Below, piece after piece: positions 16,442-24,446 of a DNA stretch of 64,000 nt. The notes below the pieces were generated by a model, which worked only from the letters and a program-made list of their open reading frames with translations, ran no database searches and had not been told where the DNA came from. How positions within the stretch are numbered: position 1 is the first letter of the stretch; every line of letters begins with the position of its first letter. Both the position numbers and the translations under genes were made by a program. Location: NCBI GenBank assembly GCA_947625155.1, contig CANQNG010000004.1, positions 78,438 to 142,437 of the forward strand, given 5' to 3'. Source of the stretch: an uncultured Clostridia bacterium. GTDB taxonomy: Bacteria; Bacillota; Clostridia; Oscillospirales; Ruminococcaceae.

Positions 16442-17512
16442 TTACCTCTCTGCTGCGCAGTCATGCAGGAAAGCTGCGGTCTGCCTGTCCATGCAGTCCC
16501 GTACACTGCCGCCCGCAAGGTATATCCTGCTGAATGCTACAATATTTTCGATCGCATCTTCCACGCCCCAGACGGGTCTCCAGCCGAATACGGACTTCGC
16601 TTTCGAGCAGTCCAGTTTGAGGAAAGACGCTTCATGCGGTCCGCCGGTGCTGACATTTTTCCACCGCACGGAAGTGCCGTTTGCCGCATTCCACTTGTCG
16701 CAGAAGAGTGTCACCAGTTCCCCGGTCGTCAGGCAGTCCTTGTCATCCGGTCCGATGTTGTAACACCCGGCAAGGCTTTTATCCGTGTACTGCCGTGCGG
16801 CGATCATCAGGTACGCATACACCGGCTCGAGAACGAACTGATAGGGGCGTGTCGAGGCAGGATTGCGCACGATGATCTCCTCCCCCTTCTGCACTGCCCG
16901 GATGCAGTCCGGAATGATCCTGTCCGCCGCAAAGTCGCCGCCGCCAATGACATTGCCTGCCCGGCAAGTGGTGATAGCGACCTGCCCGTCCGCAAAGAAC
17001 GAATCCCGGTAGCTGCTGGTCACCAGTTCCGAACAGGATTTGGAATTGGAATAGGGGTCAAAGCCGTTCAGTTCCTCGTTTTCCCGGTAGCCCCATGCCC
17101 ATTCCCGGTTCCGGTAGACTTTGTCGGTCGTGACATTCACCACGGAGACAACGGACGGACAGTGCCGGACTGCCTCCAGGAGATGCACCGTGCCCATGAC
17201 ATTCGTTTCATAGGTGTAGACGGGGTCTTGGTAGGATGTCCGGACAATGGGCTGTGCTGCCATGTGGATGACGATCTCCGGCTTTACCTCGTTCATGACC
17301 TGCTGCAAATGCGCAAGGTCACGGACATCGCCCTCTACGGACGGCATGTCCTTGTCCAGTCCGCACAGCGTGAACAGTGCCGGGTCTGTTGGCGGCTGCA
17401 GGGCATAACCTGTCACCTCTGCGCCTGCCTGCAATAAGAGCCGGCACATCCACGAGCCTTTGAATCCGGTATGCCCGGTGACGAGCACTTTTTTCCGGTC
17501 GTAAAATTTCAT
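16442..17512 (-). CDS. rfbG: CDP-glucose 4,6-dehydratase
   Basis: A 356-residue extended SDR. It carries TGHTGFKGSW (NAD-binding, a form characteristic of RfbG), AAQPIVRTSY, NVTTDKVY with the catalytic Thr, and YSNSK with the catalytic Tyr-Lys, followed by CRAGNVIGGGD. It converts CDP-glucose to CDP-4-keto-6-deoxyglucose, the entry step of CDP-3,6-dideoxyhexoses. ATG 17512 follows GAGGAGGAA located in the last codons of the GT2 gene. It is unusual that it sits six genes away from rfbF rather than next to it. Confidence 0.9.
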   Translation of the reverse strand: MKFYDRKKVLVTGHTGFKGSWMCRLLLQAGAEVTGYALQPPTDPALFTLCGLDKDMPSVEGDVRDLAHLQQVMNEVKPEIVIHMAAQPIVRTSYQDPVYTYETNVMGTVHLLEAVRHCPSVVSVVNVTTDKVYRNREWAWGYRENEELNGFDPYSNSKSCSELVTSSYRDSFFADGQVAITTCRAGNVIGGGDFAADRIIPDCIRAVQKGEEIIVRNPASTRPYQFVLEPVYAYLMIAARQYTDKSLAGCYNIGPDDKDCLTTGELVTLFCDKWNAANGTSVRWKNVSTGGPHEASFLKLDCSKAKSVFGWRPVWGVEDAIENIVAFSRIYLAGGSVRDCMDRQTAAFLHDCAAER

Positions 17513-17513
17513 G

Positions 17514-18452
17514 TCATTCCTCCTCAAAGTTCAGGCGCTCCTCCTCAATGACAAGCGGGCGGTGCATGATGCGCTTGTTGATGCTGAGGATATATTCCCC
17601 GATCAGCCCCAAGAAAACCAGCTGTACTGCGCCCAAAAAGAACATCCCGATGACCACAGGCGCCATGCCGGCATTGAACGTATCCCACATACAGAGTTTC
17701 AGGATAAAATATGCCAGTGCAATGACAAAGCTGATCACCGCAATGAACAGCCCCACGAAAGTCGCCAGCCGCAGTCCGATTTTGGTGTAGGACGTGAAAC
17801 TCAGCATGGCGATGTCATAGAGCGAAAAGAAATTGTTTTTCGACTTGCCTGCCTTGCGCAGCTGCTGTTCGTAGGGGATCTCCTTGCGCTTGAAGCCAAG
17901 CTCTGCCACGATGCCCCGCAGGAAGGGGGTAGGGTCATTGAGGTCACGCAGCACGTTCACGAACGACCGGTCATACAGCCCGAACCCCGTGAAATGCTCG
18001 ATCTGCTCCACATCCGAGAATTTCTTGATGAGCTTGTAATAGCATGTCCGCAGGAAACGGACGAACTTGTTTTCCTTGCTGGTGGTCTTGATGGCACTGA
18101 CGATCTTGTAGCCATTTTCCCACTCCTGAAGGAGCATCGGGATCATTTCCACCGGATCCTGAAAATCCGCACACATCAGTATCACACAGTCGCCTGTGGT
18201 CTGGATCAGCCCGTAGTACGGCGAATTGTTCTGCCCGAAATTCTTGGCATTGAAGATCGCCTTGATCTTCTTGTTTCCCGCACACATCTGCCGCAGGCGG
18301 TCACGGGTACCGTCCTTGGAATCGTTGTCGATGAATACGATCTCATAGTCGTACTGCGGCAGTTTTGCAAATTCTGCGAGGATGGCTTCGCTCAGGGGCT
18401 TGACATTGTCCAGCTCGTTGTAGGTCGGCACTAAGATACTGATCCGTTTCAT
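17514..18452 (-). CDS. GT2 glycosyltransferase, GtrB/dolichol-phosphate-sugar synthase-like
   Basis: A 312-residue GT2 protein. It has the N-terminal ILVPTYNELDNV, a DxD-like FIDNDSKDGT and MCADFQDP segment, and two C-terminal transmembrane helices (IGLRLATFVGLFIAV and VIGMFFLGAVQLVFLGLIGEYI). This is the GtrB/ArnC/DPM layout, in which a nucleotide sugar is loaded on undecaprenyl phosphate. The start is ATG 18452, in an ATGA overlap with the upstream gene. Given its operon, the sugar is probably the CDP-dideoxysugar made by the upstream enzymes; donor specificity is inferred. Confidence 0.85.
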   Translation of the reverse strand: MKRISILVPTYNELDNVKPLSEAILAEFAKLPQYDYEIVFIDNDSKDGTRDRLRQMCAGNKKIKAIFNAKNFGQNNSPYYGLIQTTGDCVILMCADFQDPVEMIPMLLQEWENGYKIVSAIKTTSKENKFVRFLRTCYYKLIKKFSDVEQIEHFTGFGLYDRSFVNVLRDLNDPTPFLRGIVAELGFKRKEIPYEQQLRKAGKSKNNFFSLYDIAMLSFTSYTKIGLRLATFVGLFIAVISFVIALAYFILKLCMWDTFNAGMAPVVIGMFFLGAVQLVFLGLIGEYILSINKRIMHRPLVIEEERLNFEEE

Positions 18453-19366
18453 AGCGGTCTTTCCTGCCCTTTCTGCGCTCTCTTGAAAGCGATCACGCTG
18501 CTGATGCCCTCTGCAAAGCCGACCTGCGGACAGTAGTCCGCAGCCTGTACGGTCTTTGTGATATCCGCCTGTATGCCCAGCGGAACAGTATCGCCGTCCG
18601 GTGCAAAGGCACAGACAGCGCCCTCGCCGTACACATCCCGCATGATCTCGATATAGCTGCGCAGCGGCATAGATCCCTTTCCGGCAATGCAATAGATACC
18701 AGTGGGGGCATGGCGCTCTGTCAATCGGTAAAACAATGTTCCGGCATCGCTCTCAAAGAGGTAGTTCCACATCTGCCGCCCGGCAGAAAACTGTGCGGTC
18801 TCCCCTTTGAGGAACTGGTCAATGGCATAGTCCAGCATCGTTCCTGCATTGTCCATCGTGCCGTATACGCTGAAGATCCTCGTCCAGATATGGGAAAGCC
18901 CGTTCTTTTCGCAGCACCGTTTACTGAGCATCCCGGCAGCTAGTTTTGCCATGCCGTAGGCAGTCTCGGGGCGGGGGACCGTATCAGGACCGCTCACGCC
19001 CTCGACTCTGCCGTATTCCGCCTGTGAGCCGGCGAACACGAACTGCCTGCATCCCAGCCGCACCGCCAGTTCTGCCGCCTTAAGGGTGCTGCGGATGTTG
19101 CGTTCCTGCATCATAGGGTCATCCCGTTCCGCACGCATCGTCCCCTCCCATGCAAAGTGATACAAGGCATCGAAGCCGCTGCCGCTGACTGTGTCCAGCT
19201 CGTCCAGACCGGCATAGGCGATCTCCACCAGAGGCGATACCGGCAGCCGTTCCAAGCGCTTTGTGCCCCTGCGCACGACCGCAAGCACCTGTGTGCCGTT
19301 TGTGATACATTCCCGGATCAGTGCGCAGCCGATCATGCTCGTTGCGCCGGTCACTGCAATTTTCAT
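18449..19366 (-). CDS. NAD-dependent epimerase/dehydratase (extended SDR) for a CDP-sugar
   Basis: A 305-residue extended SDR with TGATSMIG at the N-terminus, FAGSQAEYG (catalytic Ser region) and YGMAK (Tyr-Lys). Its place between CDP-sugar enzymes suggests it reduces or epimerises a keto-deoxysugar, like the RfbJ/RfbS-type final reductases of abequose and paratose synthesis. Direct proof of substrate is not possible from sequence. It overlaps the GT2 start by four bases and follows the transketolase gene by 12 bases. Confidence 0.8.
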   Translation of the reverse strand: MKIAVTGATSMIGCALIRECITNGTQVLAVVRRGTKRLERLPVSPLVEIAYAGLDELDTVSGSGFDALYHFAWEGTMRAERDDPMMQERNIRSTLKAAELAVRLGCRQFVFAGSQAEYGRVEGVSGPDTVPRPETAYGMAKLAAGMLSKRCCEKNGLSHIWTRIFSVYGTMDNAGTMLDYAIDQFLKGETAQFSAGRQMWNYLFESDAGTLFYRLTERHAPTGIYCIAGKGSMPLRSYIEIMRDVYGEGAVCAFAPDGDTVPLGIQADITKTVQAADYCPQVGFAEGISSVIAFKRAQKGQERPL

Positions 19367-19378
19367 GAACGATCCCCC

Positions 19379-20320
19379 TTAACCAAGTAGTTCCAGCATT
19401 GCCGCTGTCAGCCCGGCATCGTCATAGCCGAATTTATGATACAGATACGGTGCATGTGCCATCGTCTCAAATACATCCGGTACGCCCAGTATCCGGAACT
19501 GTGTCTGCACGCCCGCTTCTGCCAGTACTGCCGCTGCCGCATAGCCAAGTCCGCCGATGCGGACATGATCCTGCGCCGCAATGACATGCCCCGTCTCTGC
19601 CGCACGGAGGACGGCTTCCCGGTCAAGGGGCTTGAAGGTGTGCATGTCTACGACCCGGATCTGCTTTCCCGTCTGTTCTGCGACCGCTTCCGCTGCCATG
19701 AGCGCATATTTCACGGTGATGCCCGCACACAGGAACGCACCGTCCTGTCCCTCACGCACGGTATCTGCCTTTCCGGTCTGGAACTGGTAGTCCTCCCCGT
19801 AAACACGCACCACCGGTTCTACGCTGCACCGGAGATAGACCGGACCTTCGCAGGAGCGGGAAACATCCAGCATCTGTTCTGCCTGTCGGGGATCACAGGG
19901 TTCGAGGACGGTCATGCCCGGCATCGCACCCATGATGGCACAGTCCTCGATCCCCCAGTGCGTTGCCCCCGAAATACCGCCGGAAAGCCCGGCATAGGGC
20001 GCAATGAACCGCACCGGCAGCCCGGCATAGGCAACATCTGTCCGGCACTGTTCACAGGCACGCATCGTGATGAACGGCACCATCGAAAAAACATACGGCA
20101 CAAAGCCCTCATGCGCCAGCCCTGCCGCAAAGCTGACCATATTCTGCTCCGCAATGCCCACGTTGAAAGAGCGCTCCGGGAACGCCTCCGCAAATCCCCG
20201 GCAGCGGCACGTACCCATCAGGTCGGCATTGACCATGACGACCCGTTCGTCCGCCCTGCCGAGCGCTGTCATATGTTCCCCGATGACATCCCGCAGAAAG
20301 ACCTTTTCTGTAAAGTCCAT
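19379..20320 (-). CDS. Transketolase, C-terminal section (split enzyme)
   Basis: A 313-residue protein holding the pyrimidine-binding and C-terminal domains of transketolase. The catalytic glutamate lies in NVGIAEQNM (about Glu58), and RVVDMHTFKPLD marks the C-terminal domain. ATG 20320 is the true start; the longer track frame runs back through the N-terminal section gene. It lies four bases behind that gene, so the two surely form a heteromer. In this CDP-sugar operon the pair likely transfers a two-carbon unit to a keto-deoxysugar instead of working in the pentose phosphate pathway. Confidence 0.88.
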   Translation of the reverse strand: MDFTEKVFLRDVIGEHMTALGRADERVVMVNADLMGTCRCRGFAEAFPERSFNVGIAEQNMVSFAAGLAHEGFVPYVFSMVPFITMRACEQCRTDVAYAGLPVRFIAPYAGLSGGISGATHWGIEDCAIMGAMPGMTVLEPCDPRQAEQMLDVSRSCEGPVYLRCSVEPVVRVYGEDYQFQTGKADTVREGQDGAFLCAGITVKYALMAAEAVAEQTGKQIRVVDMHTFKPLDREAVLRAAETGHVIAAQDHVRIGGLGYAAAAVLAEAGVQTQFRILGVPDVFETMAHAPYLYHKFGYDDAGLTAAMLELLG

Positions 20321-20324
20321 GCTG

Positions 20325-21155
20325 TCAGCCCCTTTCGTCCAGTGTACGCAGCGCTTCTTCATACTGCTCACGGGTGATCCTTCCGGCGTGCCAGCGGGGC
20401 TGATCTTCCATAAAGGGAACGCCCTTCCCCTTGACGGTATGGCAGACAAAAACGGTCGGCGTTTCGGAAGAGGCAGGCGGCAGACTGTCGAACTGCCGCT
20501 TGATCTCCGCAATGTCATGCCCGTCAAATTCACACACCCGCCAGCCGAAGCTGCGGTATTTTTCCGCTACGCTGTCCAGTCCCGTCAGCTCGTAGATACT
20601 GCCGTCCGCCTCCAGACCGTTCAGGTCGATGATGGCGACAAGATTGCCGAGTTTCAGGTGGGCAGCATTCATGGCAGCCTCCCAGACAGAGCCTTCGGAC
20701 TGCTCACCGTCGCCCATGACGACATAGACACGGCTGGTATCGTTATGCTTCAGGCGCAGACCTGCCGCCATGCCGCAGGCGACCGGGAAACCATGTCCCA
20801 GACTGCCCGTGGAGACCTCCACAAAGGGATTGACCAGCCGGCAGGAGTGCATGGAGAACCGCCCGCCGTCCGTGGCATATTCCCGGAGGACATCCTCCCT
20901 GTCAAAGCAGCCGATCGCTGCCTGATTGAAGCTGGTCACGGCGGAGGCATGTCCCTTGGAAAGGACGAATCTGTCCCGATCCTCCGCATGGATGTCCTGG
21001 GGATCGTAGTGCATCTGGTACTGCCAGAGCACTGTCATCACATCGGTCACGGACAGATCGCCCCCGATGTGGATGGTTTGCAGGGAGCAAAGCTCCAGCA
21101 GGTCTTTCCGTATGGCAAGGGCTGCCTGCCGCAGTCCTTCTACTGTTGTGATCAT
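20325..21155 (-). CDS. Transketolase, N-terminal section (split enzyme)
   Basis: A 276-residue protein with the thiamine-diphosphate-binding half: SKGHAS, TGSLGHG and the TPP/metal motif MGDGEQSEG...NLVAIIDLN. It is the partner of the next gene. Split transketolases of this type occur both in central metabolism and in specialised sugar or natural-product clusters; gene context here (between rfbH and an SDR) argues for the latter. It begins at ATG 21155, ten bases behind rfbH. Confidence 0.88.
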   Translation of the reverse strand: MITTVEGLRQAALAIRKDLLELCSLQTIHIGGDLSVTDVMTVLWQYQMHYDPQDIHAEDRDRFVLSKGHASAVTSFNQAAIGCFDREDVLREYATDGGRFSMHSCRLVNPFVEVSTGSLGHGFPVACGMAAGLRLKHNDTSRVYVVMGDGEQSEGSVWEAAMNAAHLKLGNLVAIIDLNGLEADGSIYELTGLDSVAEKYRSFGWRVCEFDGHDIAEIKRQFDSLPPASSETPTVFVCHTVKGKGVPFMEDQPRWHAGRITREQYEEALRTLDERG

Positions 21156-21165
21156 CGGCTTCTCC

Positions 21166-22509
21166 TCATCTGCTGACGGCTTCGATGATGATCTTTGCCA
21201 TATAGTCGATCATCTCGTCCGTCATGCCGGGATAGACACCCACCCAAAATGTCTGGTTCATGATGAATTCTGTCACTTCCAGACTGCCGGCTACCCGGTA
21301 GGCATCCGTTCCCCGCAGTTCATCAAAGCAGGGGTGCTTGATCATGTTGCCGGAGAAAAGCAGTCTCGTCTGGATATTGTGTTCTTCCACATAGCGTGTC
21401 ACATCGTTGCGGGCAATGCCGCTTTCCGGCTTCACGGAGATGAGGAAGCCGAACCACGAAGGCTCGCTGTTTTCCGCAGGTTCGGGCAGGATCAGCTTGT
21501 CTGCCACGGGGAGCAGGGCATGGCGCAGTCTCTCCCAGTTGTGGCGGCGGCGTTCGATGAAAGACGGGAATTTTTTGAGCTGCTCACAGCCGACAGCAGC
21601 CTGCATGTCGGTCACTTTCAGGTTATAGCCCAGATGACTGTAGACGTACTTGTGGTCATACCCCTGCGGCAGCTCCCCGAACTGCCCGTCAAAGCGGTGT
21701 CCGCAGAGATCGTCACGTCCGGAGGGGCACACGCAGTCCCGTCCCCAGTCCCGGTAGGAGAGGATCAGCCGATGCAGCAGCGGATCGTCCGTATAGACAC
21801 AGCCGCCCTCGCCCATGGTCATATGGTGCGGCGGATAGAAACTGCTCGTGCCGATGTCGCCCCATGTGCCGGTGAATTTTGTTTCGCCGTCAATGGTGTA
21901 CTTAGAACCGAGGGCATCGCAGTTGTCCTCTACCAGCCACAGATCATGTTTCTGACAGAAAGCTCTCACAGCGGCAATGTCGAACGGATCGCCGAGGGTG
22001 TGGGCGATCATGACTGCCTTCGTCTTTTCGGAGAGGGCAGCTTCCAGCTGTGTCACGTCGATATTATACTGCGGCACGGTCACATCCACGAATACCGGGA
22101 CTGCACCATATTGCAGGATCGGTGCAATGGTGGTCGGGAAACCGCAGGCAACGGTGATGACCTCATCGCCCCGCTTTACCCGGCGTTCGCCCAGCTCCGG
22201 GGCTGTCAGCACCATGAAGGCGATCAGGTTGGCAGAAGAACCGCTGTTCACCAGATGCGCATACTTCACGCCGATCCACTGTGCGAACTCCTTTTCAAAG
22301 CGGTCAGAAAATCTGCCCGTCGTCAGCCAAAAATCGAGTGTAGCATCCGTCAGGCTCTGCATTTCCTTTTCATCGAACACACGGGCAGCATAGTTGATCC
22401 TGTCCCCCTCTGCAAAGGGCTTTTTCTTTTCCACGAAATCATGATAATATTCTGCGACAAGGGCTTTGATCTGTTCCCTTGCCTCTGCTTCACTGTTCCA
22501 CTCTGCCAT
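21166..22509 (-). CDS. rfbH: CDP-4-keto-6-deoxyglucose-3-dehydrase (E1, RfbH)
   Basis: A 447-residue PMP/iron-sulfur enzyme of the DegT/AHBA fold. The usual PLP-lysine is replaced by His in SSFYPPHHMTMGEGG (about residues 228-229), as in E1. A CVC..C arrangement (C259-x-C261-x7-C269) matches the [2Fe-2S] ligand spacing of E1. It removes the C3 hydroxyl of CDP-4-keto-6-deoxyglucose. In known systems it needs the flavin/iron-sulfur reductase E3 (AscD/RfbI), which is not seen in this operon or window. GGGAGGAG precedes ATG 22509. Confidence 0.92.
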   Translation of the reverse strand: MAEWNSEAEAREQIKALVAEYYHDFVEKKKPFAEGDRINYAARVFDEKEMQSLTDATLDFWLTTGRFSDRFEKEFAQWIGVKYAHLVNSGSSANLIAFMVLTAPELGERRVKRGDEVITVACGFPTTIAPILQYGAVPVFVDVTVPQYNIDVTQLEAALSEKTKAVMIAHTLGDPFDIAAVRAFCQKHDLWLVEDNCDALGSKYTIDGETKFTGTWGDIGTSSFYPPHHMTMGEGGCVYTDDPLLHRLILSYRDWGRDCVCPSGRDDLCGHRFDGQFGELPQGYDHKYVYSHLGYNLKVTDMQAAVGCEQLKKFPSFIERRRHNWERLRHALLPVADKLILPEPAENSEPSWFGFLISVKPESGIARNDVTRYVEEHNIQTRLLFSGNMIKHPCFDELRGTDAYRVAGSLEVTEFIMNQTFWVGVYPGMTDEMIDYMAKIIIEAVSR

Positions 22510-22533
22510 GGTGATCTCCTCCCATTCTTCTTG

Positions 22534-23316
22534 TTAGTCTGCCCATTTTTTCCATGGGGCATTTCCGGTCTGCAATAATTTTTCGAGGGTGTCCATTTCC
22601 CGCTTGTTGTCCATGCACTGCCAGAAGCCCCTGTGCGGATAGGACATCAGTTCCCCCTCTGCCGCAAGGCGTTCCAGCGGTTCCCGCTCAAACACGGTCT
22701 CATCCCCGGCAATGTAGCCGAACACCTGCGGTTCGAGTACCATATAGCCTGCATTGATGGGCGCACTGTCCGAGAGATTCTTTTCCCGGAACGACTTGAC
22801 GGCATTGTCGCCGCCGATGTCCAGCACCCCTTTCTGCTGTTCCTGCCGGACGGCGGTCAGCGTGGCGATCTTGCCGTGCGACCGGTGGAAGGTGAGCAGC
22901 TTCTCGATATCCACATCACAGACGGCATCGCCGTAGGTCATCATGAATGTTTCGTTCCCCACGTATTCTTGGACACGCTTGATGCGTCCGCCTGTCATGG
23001 TGTGCAGTCCGGTATCCACGACCGTGACTTTCCACGGTTCAATGTGCTGTTTGTGGATGATCATATCATTTCTGCCGGCTGTATAGTCAAAGGTCACATC
23101 ACAATTGTGGAGAAAATAGTCTGCGAACCATTCCTTGATGATATGCTGCTTATAGCCTGCACAAATGACGAACTCACATATACCATAATGGGCATATTCT
23201 TTCATGATATGCCACAGGATCGGCTTTCCGCCGATCTCTATCATCGGTTTCGGGCGGAACTGGGATTCCTCAGAGATCCGTGTGCCAAGCCCGCCTGCCA
23301 ACAATACGACCTTCAT
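22534..23316 (-). CDS. rfbF: Glucose-1-phosphate cytidylyltransferase
   Basis: A 260-residue nucleotidyltransferase with the classic start MKVVLLAGGLGTR, PKPMIEIGGKPILWHIM and MMTYGDAVCDVD. It makes CDP-glucose from CTP and glucose-1-phosphate and is the first gene of the operon. Length and motifs match RfbF/AscA closely. It is followed 24 bases later by rfbH. Confidence 0.95.
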   Translation of the reverse strand: MKVVLLAGGLGTRISEESQFRPKPMIEIGGKPILWHIMKEYAHYGICEFVICAGYKQHIIKEWFADYFLHNCDVTFDYTAGRNDMIIHKQHIEPWKVTVVDTGLHTMTGGRIKRVQEYVGNETFMMTYGDAVCDVDIEKLLTFHRSHGKIATLTAVRQEQQKGVLDIGGDNAVKSFREKNLSDSAPINAGYMVLEPQVFGYIAGDETVFEREPLERLAAEGELMSYPHRGFWQCMDNKREMDTLEKLLQTGNAPWKKWAD

Positions 23317-23371
23317 TTCTCTTTTTCATCTCCCTGCTTTGGCGAAATATTGCCATTTACCTCACCTTACC

Positions 23372-23400
23372 ATTTTACAATGATCCTGCGGTATTGTCAA
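23372..23400 (-). promoter_or_regulatory. Promoter of the nine-gene CDP-sugar operon
   Basis: On the minus strand TTGACA (23400-23395), a 17-base spacer and TAAAAT (23377-23372), about 55 bases before rfbF. No other clear promoter was seen down to gtrA. Confidence 0.75.
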
Positions 23401-23513
23401 GACACGGGCGGAGAATTTGACAACATTGACAAAACCATGGCACACATCGTACCTTCTGTTGTCCATTCCTACCGCTTTAAGGCAACGGCGCACGGTCTTT
23501 GTATGGCGCTGTC

Positions 23514-23879
23514 TTAAGTTTTACTGATCGCATACACCGCAAGCATCACGACCCCTACAAACAGCGGCAGCATCACGAACCGGAACAGGTTGTCCAGCAT
23601 ATCTGCTTTCCGCATCCGGCGGCGCTGCAATTCGGCATCCCATGCGATGACTTCTTCCCGGCGGCGGGTGCGTTCTGCTTCGAGCTGTTCTATTTTTTCC
23701 ATGCACTGTGCAATGCGTTCCCGGGCATCCGCATACTGTTCGATACGCCGGAAATGCATGACTGCCGCTTCCAGTGCTTCGACCGTTCCCGTTTCCTGCA
23801 AGCTGACAGCGTGATCATAGACAGGCAGCTCCAGCGGTGTTTCTGCTGTCTGTGCGGTATCTAGTCTGTTCTCTGGCAT
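23514..23879 (-). CDS. Hypothetical tail-anchored coiled-coil membrane protein
   Basis: A 121-residue protein. Residues about 25-60 are helical and resemble a single tetratricopeptide-like turn (LEAAVMHFRRIEQYADARERIAQC). Residues 58-95 are a highly charged Glu/Arg coiled coil. A single C-terminal hydrophobic helix (FVMLPLFVGVVMLAVYAI) ends four residues before the stop, so it is probably tail-anchored with its body in the cytoplasm. GGGAGGG precedes ATG 23879. No function is recognised. It has its own promoter and does not join the rfb operon. Confidence 0.7.
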   Translation of the reverse strand: MPENRLDTAQTAETPLELPVYDHAVSLQETGTVEALEAAVMHFRRIEQYADARERIAQCMEKIEQLEAERTRRREEVIAWDAELQRRRMRKADMLDNLFRFVMLPLFVGVVMLAVYAISKT

Positions 23880-23911
23880 ACCATTCCCTCCCGGCTTTTC
23901 GTATCGGTTTT

Positions 23912-23940
23912 ATTATAACATATTTTTCCTGAATTGTAAA
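23912..23940 (-). promoter_or_regulatory. Promoter of the coiled-coil membrane protein gene
   Basis: TTTACA (23940-23935), 17-base spacer ending TGT, TATAAT (23917-23912) on the minus strand. Confidence 0.75.
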
Positions 23941-23967
23941 GGCTGATTTTTTTGCAGCCTTACTGCT

Positions 23968-24342
23968 TTTTCGCCTAAAGGCGAAAAGGATAGTTCGGAA
24001 AAGAGGAAAGAAGGGGGCACTTTTTTGCCAAAAGGCAGCGTGACGCTGCACCCGTGGTGTCGCCCAATGCGCCTGACGGCGCAAAGGGCGACTGCTTTCA
24101 GGGAAGATAAAAGTATCATCCGGGCAAGCCGACCTTTGTGCCGTAGGCACATTGGGAGGCAAATCGGTGCAGCGCCTCGCTGCCTGAAAAGGGCGAAGTA
24201 TAGAAGTGTTTCGCCGCCTGCGGGCGGCGACCAGAGGGCTCTGCCCTCTGGACTCCTGCCAGCTTTTTGAAAAAAGCTGGACCAAAAACTTTTGTTTCGT
24301 CGCCCAATGCGCCTGACGGCGCAAAGGGCGACCGCTTTCAGG
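23968..24342. repeat. Composite intergenic palindromic repeat cluster 3
   Basis: The largest cluster, filling most of a 567-base gap. It holds TTTTCGCC/GGCGAAAA (23968-23988) and a GGCAGCGTGACGCTGC unit (about 24033-24050). Two identical forward hairpins TCGCCC-AA-TGCGCC/GGCGCA-AA-GGGCGA lie at 24060-24091 and 24300-24331. One reversed copy with inner stem TGTGCC/GGCACA lies at about 24122-24161. A separate module has CCAGAGGGC/GCCCTCTGG and CCAGCTTTTT/AAAAAGCTGG stems (about 24229-24280). Confidence 0.85.
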
Positions 24343-24368
24343 TTAGATAAAATAGCAGCCTGCCGCAC

Positions 24369-24397
24369 TTGATTTCTTCTCATAAATGCTGTATAAT
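24369..24397 (+). promoter_or_regulatory. Promoter of the M20 amidohydrolase gene
   Basis: TTGATT (24369-24374), 17-base spacer, TATAAT (24392-24397), about 50 bases before ATG 24447. Confidence 0.75.
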
Positions 24398-24446
24398 AGA
24401 AGTAACCACCACACAGCCGGACGGCTGACAGAAAGGGGTATTTCAC

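Noticed and set aside
21067-22578. 503-residue plus-strand ORF opposite rfbH
   Set aside because: Shadow of rfbH; the opposite frame carries the catalytic and iron-sulfur motifs.
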